Positions 47,938 through 56,458 of a stretch of 64,000 nucleotides of DNA are shown piece by piece. Both the position numbers and the translations under genes were made by a program. Position 1 is the first letter of the stretch. Each line of letters begins with the position of its first letter. The stretch is from a bacterium (GTDB lineage: Bacteria; Auribacterota; UBA3054), in contig JAFYXV010000007.1 of NCBI GenBank assembly GCA_017557885.1, positions 1-64,000 of the forward strand, written 5' to 3'. The notes below the pieces were generated by a model, which was not told where the DNA came from, ran no database searches, and saw only the letters and a list, made by a program, of their open reading frames with translations.

Positions 47938-50748
47938 ATGAGCAAAGAAGAAAAGAACAAGTACCAGGACTCCTTGAATCTGCCAGCCGGCAATTTCCCC
48001 ATGCGCGGCAATCTGCCCCAGCAGGAGCCCAAAAGACTTGAGAAATGGGAGAGGGAAGATCTTTACGGACAAATAAGGAAAGCCAGAAAGGGCGCCCAAA
48101 AGTATGTTTTGCACGACGGCCCGCCGTACGCCAACGGCAAGATCCACAACGGCACCGCCATGAACAAGATCCTGAAGGACATCACCGTCCGCTATCTGAC
48201 CATGCAGGGTTTCGACGCCCCCTTCGTGCCGGGATGGGACTGCCACGGACTCCCCATCGAATACGCTCTTCTGAAAAAACTTGGCAAGACGAAAGACGAG
48301 GTCGATCAGGTGGATTTCCGCCGCCAGGCCAGGGAATACGCCAAAAGCTACATCGACGTCCAGCGCTCCCAGTTCAAGCGCTTCGGCGTTCTGGGCGAAT
48401 GGGCCGATCCCTACATCACCATGGACGCCCGCTACGAGGCTGACATCATAAGGGCCTTCGGAGAACTTTACGACAAGGGCTACATCTACAAAGGCTGCAA
48501 ACCGATCCACTGGTGCACAAACTGCGAGACCGCTTTGGCTGAATCTGAGATCGAGTATGCGGACGACACTTCCACCTCCATCTACGTGAAGTTCCCCCTG
48601 GCGGAAGGTCAGGAACTTCCGGCCGGATTGCCGAAGGAAGCGGCGATAGCGATCTGGACCACCACCCCCTGGACGCTTCCCTCGAACAGGGCCGTCTGCG
48701 TGAAATCCGACATCACTTACGGCGTGGTTGAATTGGACGGCCAGCCCATCGTCATGGCGGTGGACCTTGCCGCTCCGCTCTTTTCCAAGCTTGGAAAACC
48801 GGAGCCTTCGGTCAGCGCGACTTTCCCGGGCGAGCAGCTGGAAGGCTTGAAGGTCAAGCATCCCATCTTCGATCAGCTGACCGTTCCCGTGGTGATGGAC
48901 GACTACGTCTCCCTTGACACCGGCACCGGCGTCGTGCACATCGCCCCCGGCCACGGCCAGGAGGACTACGGCGTAGGGTTGCGCTACGGCCTGGAAGTTT
49001 TCTCGCCCGTCAACGGCAAAGGTCTCTACGACGCCAACGTTCCCCAATACCAGGGAATGCACGTTTTCAAAGCCAACGAAGTCATCATAGAGGATCTTAT
49101 AAAGAAAGGCATCCTGATCCATCAGGAACCGACCACCCACTCCTATCCCCACTGCTGGCGCTGCCACAAGCCCGTCATCTTCAGGGCCACCGACCAGTGG
49201 TTCATCGGCGTGGACAGAAACGACATGCGCAAAAAAGCCCTGGAGGAAGTGGAAAAAGTCAAATGGGTGCCGGAAGTCAGCAAGCAGCGCATCAAAGCCA
49301 TGCTGGAACTGAGGCCCGACTGGTGCCTGTCCCGCCAGCGCATGTGGGGCGTGCCCATTCCGGTCTTCTACTGCGAGAACTGCGGCCAGGAGATCCTGAA
49401 CGACGCGATCATCAGGAAAGTCGGCGACATGGCGGAAAAGGAAACTTCCGACATTTGGTTCAGCAAAGAAGCCGAGGAACTTCTGCCCGAAGGCACCGTC
49501 TGTCCGAAATGCGGCGGCACGCACTTCCGCAAGGAAAAGGACATCCTGGACGTCTGGTTCGATTCCGGCCTTTCCCACCGGGCGGTCTGCGGAAGAAGAG
49601 AAAATCTCTACGATCCCGCCGACATGTACCTGGAGGGCTCGGACCAGCACCGCGGCTGGTTCCAGGTTTCGCTCCTGACGGGCATCGGACTGATGGGCTG
49701 CGCGCCTTATAAGAAAGTCGTGACCCACGGCTGGACCTTGACCGAATCCGGCGAAAAGGAATCGAAATCCAAGGGCAACTACACCGATCCGGAGCTGATG
49801 TGCAATCAGCTGGGCGCCGACATCCTGCGTCTCTGGGTCAGCTCCACGAACTACATGCAGGACGTCATGATCTCCGAGAACATCCTGCGTCAGATCGGCG
49901 ACGCCTACAGAAGGATCAGAAACACTTTCAAATACATCCTGGGCAACATTGCCGACTTCAGGCCGGAGAACGCCGTGCCTTTCTCCGAACTTTCCAGGCT
50001 TGACGCCTATATGCTGCACGCTCTGGAGAACCTGAGGAGCCAGGTCACGGAAGCTTACGAGAAGAACGAGTATCACAGGGCCTTCCACGCCCTTTACAAC
50101 TTCTGTTCCGTGGACCTTTCGGCGCGCTACTGCGACATCCTGAAGGATACGCTTTACGCCGACGAAAAGGATTCCAAGACAAGGCGCGGCGCCCAGACGG
50201 TGCTGAGGCGCTGCGCAGTCGTCCTTTCCAAACTTCTGGCGCCCATCCTAGTCTTCACCAGCGAGGAAGTCTGGGAGTGCCTTGCGCAGCAGGATCTGAC
50301 CGAGGAGGAGGGCAGGGAGGCCACGGTCCATCTTTCCAAGTGGCCCGCGGAGGAAAAATCTCATCTCAACCCCGCTTTGGCGGAGCAGTTTGAGAAACTC
50401 TGGTTCGTCAGGGACGAAGTCCTGAGAGAACTGGAAGCCCTGAGGCAGGACGGAAAGATCGGCTCCGGCCAGGAAGCCGAAGTGGAAGTTTGGAGCGACG
50501 ATCCGGAATGGCTCGCCCTTTTGAAAGAATACGCCGCAGACCTGGCAAAGCTCTGCATCGTTTCCGAAGCGCGCGTAGTTAAGCCTGACGCGGGCCGCCA
50601 GGCTGACAAGCTTCTTGTGGCGGCTTTCCGCTCCGGCAAGCCGAAATGCGCCCGCTGCTGGAACTGCAGCGAGGAAGTCGGATCCGATCCCGAACATCCG
50701 GACGTCTGCGCCCGCTGCGCCGCCGTTTTGAAAAAACAAGCAAACTAA
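47938..50748 (+). CDS. ileS: Isoleucyl-tRNA synthetase
   Basis: The 936-residue class I synthetase charges tRNA-Ile. It has LHDGPPYANGKIHNGTAMNK where most IleRS read HIGH (here HNGT), the editing-domain signatures IWTTTPWTLPSNRAVC and DDYVSLDTGTGVVHIAPGHG, CLSRQRMWGVPIPVFYCENC, WFDSGLSH, the KMSKS-type GEKESKSKGNYTDPE (KESKS), and a C-terminal zinc finger KCARCWNCSEEV with CARC. Both departures are in the ATP-binding motifs, yet all other elements are normal, so it should be functional. It follows the secretion cluster after 45 nt and precedes the DksA-like gene. Confidence 0.96.
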   Translation: MSKEEKNKYQDSLNLPAGNFPMRGNLPQQEPKRLEKWEREDLYGQIRKARKGAQKYVLHDGPPYANGKIHNGTAMNKILKDITVRYLTMQGFDAPFVPGWDCHGLPIEYALLKKLGKTKDEVDQVDFRRQAREYAKSYIDVQRSQFKRFGVLGEWADPYITMDARYEADIIRAFGELYDKGYIYKGCKPIHWCTNCETALAESEIEYADDTSTSIYVKFPLAEGQELPAGLPKEAAIAIWTTTPWTLPSNRAVCVKSDITYGVVELDGQPIVMAVDLAAPLFSKLGKPEPSVSATFPGEQLEGLKVKHPIFDQLTVPVVMDDYVSLDTGTGVVHIAPGHGQEDYGVGLRYGLEVFSPVNGKGLYDANVPQYQGMHVFKANEVIIEDLIKKGILIHQEPTTHSYPHCWRCHKPVIFRATDQWFIGVDRNDMRKKALEEVEKVKWVPEVSKQRIKAMLELRPDWCLSRQRMWGVPIPVFYCENCGQEILNDAIIRKVGDMAEKETSDIWFSKEAEELLPEGTVCPKCGGTHFRKEKDILDVWFDSGLSHRAVCGRRENLYDPADMYLEGSDQHRGWFQVSLLTGIGLMGCAPYKKVVTHGWTLTESGEKESKSKGNYTDPELMCNQLGADILRLWVSSTNYMQDVMISENILRQIGDAYRRIRNTFKYILGNIADFRPENAVPFSELSRLDAYMLHALENLRSQVTEAYEKNEYHRAFHALYNFCSVDLSARYCDILKDTLYADEKDSKTRRGAQTVLRRCAVVLSKLLAPILVFTSEEVWECLAQQDLTEEEGREATVHLSKWPAEEKSHLNPALAEQFEKLWFVRDEVLRELEALRQDGKIGSGQEAEVEVWSDDPEWLALLKEYAADLAKLCIVSEARVVKPDAGRQADKLLVAAFRSGKPKCARCWNCSEEVGSDPEHPDVCARCAAVLKKQAN

Positions 50749-50758
50749 GAAGAAAATT

Positions 50759-51136
50759 ATGGTCAAGAAATGCAAACTTAAAAAAGAAGTTCTGGCGAAA
50801 CTGCAGAAAGAACTTTTGAAGAAACGCGCCCGCCTTACCGGCAACGTGGAGAAACTCGAATCGGAATCTTTCATGAATTCCCAGAAGGATTATTCCGGCG
50901 ACATTTCCGGATACAAGACCCACATGGCCGACATCGGTTCCGACGCCTCCGGCATGGAGCTGATGCTGGGGCTTGCCAGCAATCAGCAGAAACTTCTGCA
51001 GCAGGTCAACGACGCCCTGCAGCGCATTGAAGACGGAACTTACGGATACTGCTCCGTGTGCGGGAAAGCCATCCCCCAGGCCAGGCTGGAAGCCATTCCG
51101 GAAACTGAGCTCTGCCTGAGCTGCGCGGACAAATAA
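50759..51136 (+). CDS. DksA/TraR-family zinc-finger protein
   Basis: The 125-residue protein has a basic, helical N-terminus (about 1-40), then DIGSDASGMELMLGLASNQQKLLQQVNDALQRI and the C4 zinc finger GYCSVCGKAIPQARLEAIPETELCLSCADK. DksA-type proteins bind RNA polymerase through the secondary channel and help ppGpp control transcription. The YocK/DksA-like short form here has no clear Asp-x-x-Asp-Ala coiled-coil tip, so DksA proper is not asserted. It lies between ileS (10 nt) and lspA (directly adjacent), an order common in bacteria. Confidence 0.88.
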   Translation: MVKKCKLKKEVLAKLQKELLKKRARLTGNVEKLESESFMNSQKDYSGDISGYKTHMADIGSDASGMELMLGLASNQQKLLQQVNDALQRIEDGTYGYCSVCGKAIPQARLEAIPETELCLSCADK

Positions 51137-51619
51137 ATGGGCGAACGCTGGAACAGATTATCCACGCCGCTCTATCTGGCGGCTTCTGCCGCGATCATCG
51201 ACCAGCTCAGCAAGTTCGCGATCCGCAGTTTCGTGCTCCAGGACTCCGTCATCCCGGTCCTGCCGTGCTTCAACCTGACTTTCCGATTGAATCCGGGAGT
51301 CGCTTTCAGCATGCTGGACAACATCAACTACGGGCACTACATTCTCGCTTTTCTGGCGCTTGTGGTGATCCTTTTCATCGTATCCCTCTTCTGGCGCAAC
51401 AAAGCCCCCAAGAGCAAATGGGCGGTGGCTGCTCTCGGCCTCATTATGGGCGGCGCTTTCGGCAACATGATCGACAGGCTTCTGCCTCCCTATTACGCGG
51501 TGGTGGACTTCCTGGATCTTTACTGGAAAAACTATCATTGGCCGGCCTTCAACATTGCCGACTGCTGCATAACCGTAAGCGCCATGCTTCTGCTTATCGT
51601 TTGCTGGAAGGAAGATTAA
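51137..51619 (+). CDS. lspA: Lipoprotein signal peptidase (signal peptidase II)
   Basis: LspA cleaves the signal peptide of prolipoproteins before the lipidated Cys in the inner membrane. The 160-residue protein has four membrane helices. The catalytic region is conserved: LNPGVAFSMLD, GGAFGNMIDRL (Asp of ...GNMIDR) and AVVDFLDLYW ... FNIADCCIT, where the second catalytic Asp lies in NIAD. Several lipobox proteins in this window (LysM protein, AKRs, flavodoxin, cyclophilin) are expected substrates. Confidence 0.95.
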   Translation: MGERWNRLSTPLYLAASAAIIDQLSKFAIRSFVLQDSVIPVLPCFNLTFRLNPGVAFSMLDNINYGHYILAFLALVVILFIVSLFWRNKAPKSKWAVAALGLIMGGAFGNMIDRLLPPYYAVVDFLDLYWKNYHWPAFNIADCCITVSAMLLLIVCWKED

Positions 51620-51633
51620 CTTAAAAAAATCTT

Positions 51634-52722
51634 ATGAAACTTGATTACGACGGTCTCGGCAACAGCCTGAGCGATCTGACCAGGCTTTCGAACGCAGTCT
51701 CGCGCTCCATCAGCGCCGAGAATTTCAAAGGCGAGAAAGGAAAGGGCGCCATGGCGACGGAGGGAGCCCTTGCGAACGCCGCCAGAGAACTGGGGCAGGG
51801 CTGGAAAGTTTCCCCCTGCGTCAGAATAGCTCCGCACACAACTTTCACAGTGGCGGAGATAGAGGGCCCCGGCGCCATAAAGCACATGTGGATGACTTTG
51901 GACTACAGGTTTTACCGCCAGTACATCCTGAGGATCTATTGGGACGGTGAAAACGAGCCTTCCGTCTGCGTTCCCATAGGCGACTTTTTCTGCCACGGCT
52001 GGCTGGAGAGGGTCAATGTCAATTCCGTTCCGATCGTTGTCAATCCCAGCGGCGGCTTCAATTCCTACTGGGAAATGCCTTTCAGGAAAAAATGCCTCAT
52101 TACCCTGGAGAACCTTTCCGAGGAATCTCCGGAGTTCTTTTATCAGATAAATTATGTGCTGACCGATATCCCGGAGGACAGGGCTTATTTCCACGCCCAG
52201 TGGCGCAGGATGAATCCCACAAGGGAAAAGGAGGAATACGTTATCCTTGACGACGTCAAGGGCAGGGGACAGTACGTAGGGACCTACGTCGCCTGGCAGC
52301 CCAACAGCAACGGCTGGTGGGGAGAGGGGGAAGTGAAATTCTTCCTGGACGGCGACAGGGAATTCCCGACCATCTGCACCACGGGCACGGAGGATTATTT
52401 CGGCGGCGCCTGGGGTTTCACGGACAGCACTTTCAAAAATTACCAGGAGTTCAGTTCGCCCTACTGCGGGCTTCCCCAGATCATCCGCCCGGACGGTTTC
52501 ACCAAAGCCAACCTGCGCTTCGGGATGTACCGCTGGCATATTTGCGACCCCATTCGTTTCAACGAGGAGCTGAAGGTCACCATGCAGGCCCTTGGCTGGC
52601 GAAATAAGGGCCGTTTTCTTCCCCTGAAGGATGACATAGCCTCGGTGGCTTACTGGTATCAAACTGAGCCCCACAGTCCCTTTAAACAGAATCTTGATCC
52701 CGATCATCTGGAGGTTATTTGA
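51634..52722 (+). CDS. DUF2961 protein, GH172-like glycoside hydrolase
   Basis: The 362-residue protein matches the DUF2961 family: SISAENFKGEKGKGAMATEG, GPGAIKHMWMTLD, FRQYILRIYWDGE (as YRQYILRIYWDGE), SVCVPIGDFFCHGW, NPSGGFNSYWEMPF and CTTGTEDYFGGAWGF with an acidic residue in the centre. Some DUF2961 members are difructose-anhydride or alpha-fructan/arabinan hydrolases (GH172). No signal peptide is seen, so it acts in the cytoplasm on an imported saccharide. It follows lspA by 14 nt and overlaps the SGNH gene region by position (1-nt gap), suggesting joint degradation of one glycan. Confidence 0.85.
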   Translation: MKLDYDGLGNSLSDLTRLSNAVSRSISAENFKGEKGKGAMATEGALANAARELGQGWKVSPCVRIAPHTTFTVAEIEGPGAIKHMWMTLDYRFYRQYILRIYWDGENEPSVCVPIGDFFCHGWLERVNVNSVPIVVNPSGGFNSYWEMPFRKKCLITLENLSEESPEFFYQINYVLTDIPEDRAYFHAQWRRMNPTREKEEYVILDDVKGRGQYVGTYVAWQPNSNGWWGEGEVKFFLDGDREFPTICTTGTEDYFGGAWGFTDSTFKNYQEFSSPYCGLPQIIRPDGFTKANLRFGMYRWHICDPIRFNEELKVTMQALGWRNKGRFLPLKDDIASVAYWYQTEPHSPFKQNLDPDHLEVI

Positions 52723-52723
52723 C

Positions 52724-53368
52724 ATGAAATTGGAAAAGAATTCGAAGTTTCTCATCATTGGCGATTCCATCGGCGACTTCGGCCGCGCCCGGCCGGTGGG
52801 GGAAGGGCTGCACGCCGGGCTCGGCACCGGCTTTCCCCGCGTGCTAGACAGCATCTTGAGGATCAAGGCTCCGGAATACGGGATCAGAGTTATGAACGTC
52901 TGCACGAGCGGCGACACGTCCCAGGCGCTGCTTGACCGCTGGCAGAGCGACGTTATCGATCTTAAGCCCGACTACCTTGCCATAGAGATCGGCATAAACG
53001 ACGTCTGGCGCCATTTCGACGAGCCTTACAGAAAAGAGATCTTCATCTCCGTCGAGGAGTACGCCGCGAACCTTCAGAAAATGGTCGACATGACGAAGGG
53101 TCTGAAAGGGATTTACTTTATTTCGCCCTATCTCATGGAATTGAACAGGCAGGACGCTTTCCGCGCCATGATCGACAAGTACCACGACGCTATGAAAGCC
53201 GTGGCCGATAAGAACGGCGCGACCTTTGTTGACCTGCAGGAAGCCTTCGACAAGTATTTCGAATTCTTCCATCCGGTCTCCATGAGCTGGGATCGCGTGC
53301 ATCCGGATCCCACCGGACACCTTTTGATCGCCCGCACGATCGCAAGATCGATCGGCTTGATCGACTGA
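52724..53368 (+). CDS. SGNH/GDSL-family hydrolase
   Basis: The 214-residue protein has block I LIIGDSIGDFGRA (nucleophile Ser of GDSI), Gly in VCTSGDTSQ, Asn in AIEIGINDVW (block III) and the C-terminal WDRVHPDPTGHLLIA with the catalytic Asp-x-x-His pair. Such enzymes usually remove acetyl groups from sugars. No signal peptide is present. Its gene starts 1 nt after the DUF2961 stop, so the two likely clear an acetylated oligosaccharide in the cytoplasm. An in-frame upstream extension lies inside the DUF2961 gene and is not used. Confidence 0.9.
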   Translation: MKLEKNSKFLIIGDSIGDFGRARPVGEGLHAGLGTGFPRVLDSILRIKAPEYGIRVMNVCTSGDTSQALLDRWQSDVIDLKPDYLAIEIGINDVWRHFDEPYRKEIFISVEEYAANLQKMVDMTKGLKGIYFISPYLMELNRQDAFRAMIDKYHDAMKAVADKNGATFVDLQEAFDKYFEFFHPVSMSWDRVHPDPTGHLLIARTIARSIGLID

Positions 53369-53409
53369 CAGCCGAAAGTTCGCCGGCGCGCTTTATTTTA
53401 AAGGGACGC

Positions 53410-54348
53410 TCAGGGGGCGACAAACCCGAAGCCCAGGAAGAATCCGACTGCCCGGCGAATGAGGGCGCTGCGCTCCTCTCCGACGATCGGTTTGCGCGCA
53501 GGTTTGTTTTGCGCGGCTTTCGCTTCCGCGATCTTGGCGGCGGCGATCTTGGAGGCGCTCGCCCCGGCGCTTCCGGAGGCGTTTTCGTAAACTATCTCTT
53601 TGCTGAAGACTTCCGGATGGGCCGCCACGAACGTCATGTACGGCCTGGAACCGCAGATCCTTTGTATCTCGACCGGGCGTTTGATGGGATATTTGAAGGG
53701 AAGCCACCAGGAGAAATTATAGGAGCCGAAATCCGCGTTGACTTCCGCCGACTGCAGCCTTATGGCTTTCGTCTTTGGGTTGATCAGAGGTCTGCCTTTT
53801 TCGTCGCGGGTGTTGAAATAAAGATCCACGTTCACTTCCGAGCACTCGAAGGAGATCGTCTTGGGAAGCGGCTGGTCGCTGACGCACCGGCAGGCTTTGA
53901 CCCTTACGCCGCTGGAGCTGAGCAGGGTGAAGTAATCGGCGATGTTTTTGGGAATGGTGACGGTGTTCTGCTGATCGAGGAAATTGTGCTTGAGTTGGAA
54001 GATCAGACGGAATCCGTAGCCGTTTGTCAGGAGCGTTTTGTATTCCCCGGCCCACTTTTTCAGGAAAGCGGAACGGTCTTTCGCTTCGGGCTGCTCCTTT
54101 ACGAAAAGATCCGCCAGGGCCGCTTCCGCCAGTATGGGGTGCATGATGACTATGACCTCCTTGAGATAGTTGGTCATGTTGTAATGGGAGTTCATGTCAT
54201 CGCTGTATTTCAGAAGCCTCTGGTAGGGCGTGAGGCTCTCTTCCTCGGTTACGGTCTCGGCTTCCGTTTCGTAAAGGTCGTCGGCGTCTTCGCCGAGAAG
54301 AGGCAGGCAGATAAAAAGCAGGAGTGCGAAAAGGAGCGCTTTTTTCAT
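53410..54348 (-). CDS. Exported protein of unknown function
   Basis: The start at 54348 follows a strong GGAGGGAGG site and opens the signal peptide MKKALLFALLLFICLPLLGED; an upstream ATG overlaps the ABC transporter gene and adds only MTQEGGL. The mature part (about 290 residues) begins with an acidic stretch, then SLTPYQRLLKYSDDMNSHYNMTNYLKE-like helices, an aromatic region SYNFSWWLPFKYPIKRPVEIQRI, and an Ala-rich segment (SASKIAAAKIAEAKAAQNKP) before a hydrophobic C-terminus GFFLGFGFV. I do not recognise the family. It is the last gene of the glyQ-glyS-tRNA-ABC minus-strand run, and may assist the ABC exporter encoded just upstream. Confidence 0.65.
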   Translation of the reverse strand: MKKALLFALLLFICLPLLGEDADDLYETEAETVTEEESLTPYQRLLKYSDDMNSHYNMTNYLKEVIVIMHPILAEAALADLFVKEQPEAKDRSAFLKKWAGEYKTLLTNGYGFRLIFQLKHNFLDQQNTVTIPKNIADYFTLLSSSGVRVKACRCVSDQPLPKTISFECSEVNVDLYFNTRDEKGRPLINPKTKAIRLQSAEVNADFGSYNFSWWLPFKYPIKRPVEIQRICGSRPYMTFVAAHPEVFSKEIVYENASGSAGASASKIAAAKIAEAKAAQNKPARKPIVGEERSALIRRAVGFFLGFGFVAP

Positions 54349-54365
54349 CAGTCCTCCCTCCTGTG

Positions 54366-56366
54366 TCATCCTTGCTCCTCGTCGCTGGACTGGAGCATGC
54401 AGAGCTTGTAGTAGATCCCGTTCTCGTTTTTGATGAGCTCTTCGTGGGAGCCGATCTCCTGGACCTTGCCGTCTTTCAATACGATGATCCTGTCGGCGTG
54501 GCGGATAGTGGAGAGCCGGTGGGCGATGGCGATGACGGTGCGGTTTTCCACCAGGTTGTCGATGGCCTCCTGCACCAGACGTTCGCTTTCCGTGTCCAGG
54601 GCAGAGGTGGCTTCGTCAAGGATAAGGATGGAGGGGTTCTTGAAGATGGCCCTGGCGATGGCCAGTCTCTGGCGTTGCCCGCCGGAGAGCCTGACGCCGT
54701 GCTCGCCGATGATCGTATTGTAGCCCTCCGGCATCTCCATGATGAATTCGTGGGCGTTGGCGGCCATGGCGGCAGCCTGGACGTCCACCATGTCATATTT
54801 TTTCAGACCGTAGGCGATGTTGCCGGCGATGGTGTTGTTGAAGAGGATAGTGTCCTGGCTTACCATGCCCATCTGTCCTCTCAGGGAGGCGAAGGAAAGC
54901 TTTTTCACATCGATCCCGTCTATCGTTACGGATCCTTCCGTGCAGTCGTAAAAGCGGGGGATGAGGTTCGCGATGGTCGTCTTGCCGGAGCCGGAGGGGC
55001 CCACCAGGGCGATCATTTCCCCCGGCCTGATGGTGAGGCTGAAATCGTCTATGACTTTCCCTTCCGCTTCATCGTAGGAGAAACTGACATGGTCGAACTT
55101 AAGCTCGCTGGTCATGGGAGGAGCGTCGATGGGATCGGGGCATTCCATGATTTCCGGAACGGTGTCCAAAACTTCATATATGCGGTGAAGGGCGGCCTTG
55201 GAACGCTGGATGACGTTGTTCAGCTTGCCGATGCTTCGGAAAGGCTTGATGGAAAGCAGAAGGATCGTCAGGTAGGCGATGATCGTTCCGAAGGTGGCCT
55301 CGCCGGTCATGACCGAAATGAGAAGCAGGCTGCCCACCACGATGAGGCACAATATGCCCGCAAGCTCCGTAAGCGGGCTGACCATCACGTCGTTTCTGAT
55401 GCCGGCCATTCTTTGCTCATAATACTTCCTGAGCTGACGGTCGAAGCGTTTTATCTCGTAATCTTCGGTGTTGAAAGCCCGGACGATCCTGACGCCGGTG
55501 ATGGTCTCCTGGAGAATGGAGACGATGTCGGCGATCTTCTCCTGAGTCTTTTTGGAGATCTTCCTGATCCTCTGGCCGATTATTATGATCGGGGCCATGA
55601 TGACGGGCAGGAAGATGGCGGAGAAGATGGAGACTTTCCAGTTCAGGGCCAGCAGCATGCAGACGATGAAGGGCAGGGAGGAAATCTCCGCCACGGAGTC
55701 CGCCAGACGCGCGCTGAGCGTGGCCTGCACGACGTTGACGTCGTTGGTGATGCGGGAAATGAGGTCGCCGGTTCTGTTGACGTTGAAGTAGCGTATGGGC
55801 AGTTCCTGGAGTTTCCGGTACATCATGTCCATCAGCTTGCAGACCATCGACTGCGAAACGCCCTCCATCACAAGGTGCAGCGAAACTGAGAAGAATACTC
55901 TCAGGAGGATCATCACGAAGATGAAGACGAGGAGCATGCGGGCCAGCTTGGTGGGATTTATGGAATTAAGCTTGGCCACGATCTCCTCTATTTTCGCCAT
56001 CCAGGACGCGGGGAGGATCTGGCGGGTGGAGTCGGGGATCCTGATAAGGAACTTGTCTTCCTTGGAAGCGTTTTCCCCTTTGCGGTTCTCTTCACTGAGC
56101 TTCTCGTCAAGTTTTAACTTGGCGGAAAGGTAGTTGTTGGTGAGAGGCCTGGCGGACCAGTAATGGGAGACCTTGCACATCCACTCCGGCACTTCCTCCC
56201 GCTCGCTGCTGGTCAAAGCAGGAAGGATGCGGTCGGCGAAGGGCGCGATGGTCCCGATGCTGGCGAACTGCGTGAGGTTCACGCCTATCATGCAGACCAC
56301 TCCCAGCATCAGCTGGAATTTGTAGCTCAGGGCCAGTTTGGCAAATCGTAAAAAGGGGCTCTTCAT
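54366..56366 (-). CDS. ABC exporter, MsbA-like (fused membrane and ATPase domains)
   Basis: The 666-residue half-transporter has six membrane helices and an ATP-binding domain with Walker A LVGPSGSGKTTIANLI, Q-loop QMGMVSQDTILFNNTI, the signature HGVRLSGGQRQRLAIARAI, Walker B SILILDEATSALD and switch His in AIAHRLSTI. Between helices 1 and 2 lies an extra segment of about 95 residues (about 46-140) with charged and basic clusters (KLKLDEKLSEENRKGEN), much longer than in MsbA, where this loop is short. MsbA-type exporters flip lipid A or other lipids; the substrate here is not determined. It starts 10 nt after the tRNA-Arg gene and is probably read from the glyQS transcript. Confidence 0.9.
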   Translation of the reverse strand: MKSPFLRFAKLALSYKFQLMLGVVCMIGVNLTQFASIGTIAPFADRILPALTSSEREEVPEWMCKVSHYWSARPLTNNYLSAKLKLDEKLSEENRKGENASKEDKFLIRIPDSTRQILPASWMAKIEEIVAKLNSINPTKLARMLLVFIFVMILLRVFFSVSLHLVMEGVSQSMVCKLMDMMYRKLQELPIRYFNVNRTGDLISRITNDVNVVQATLSARLADSVAEISSLPFIVCMLLALNWKVSIFSAIFLPVIMAPIIIIGQRIRKISKKTQEKIADIVSILQETITGVRIVRAFNTEDYEIKRFDRQLRKYYEQRMAGIRNDVMVSPLTELAGILCLIVVGSLLLISVMTGEATFGTIIAYLTILLLSIKPFRSIGKLNNVIQRSKAALHRIYEVLDTVPEIMECPDPIDAPPMTSELKFDHVSFSYDEAEGKVIDDFSLTIRPGEMIALVGPSGSGKTTIANLIPRFYDCTEGSVTIDGIDVKKLSFASLRGQMGMVSQDTILFNNTIAGNIAYGLKKYDMVDVQAAAMAANAHEFIMEMPEGYNTIIGEHGVRLSGGQRQRLAIARAIFKNPSILILDEATSALDTESERLVQEAIDNLVENRTVIAIAHRLSTIRHADRIIVLKDGKVQEIGSHEELIKNENGIYYKLCMLQSSDEEQG

Positions 56367-56376
56367 TTAATTTTAT

Positions 56377-56453
56377 TGGTGCGCCAGGCGGGATTCGAAC
56401 CCACAGCCTTCGGCTCCGGAGGCCGACGCTCTATCCAGTTGGGCTACTGGCGC
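56377..56453 (-). tRNA. tRNA-Arg (anticodon CCG)
   Basis: A complete 77-nt cloverleaf reads on the minus strand, from the acceptor GCGCCAG through the TTCGAATC T-loop to an encoded CCA end. The anticodon stem-loop has TCGGC and GCCGA around CTCCGGA, giving anticodon CCG (codon CGG). Its 5' end lies 5 nt after the glyS stop codon and its CCA ends 10 nt before the ABC exporter start, so it probably is cut from a longer mRNA. Confidence 0.95.
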
Positions 56454-56458
56454 AGATT

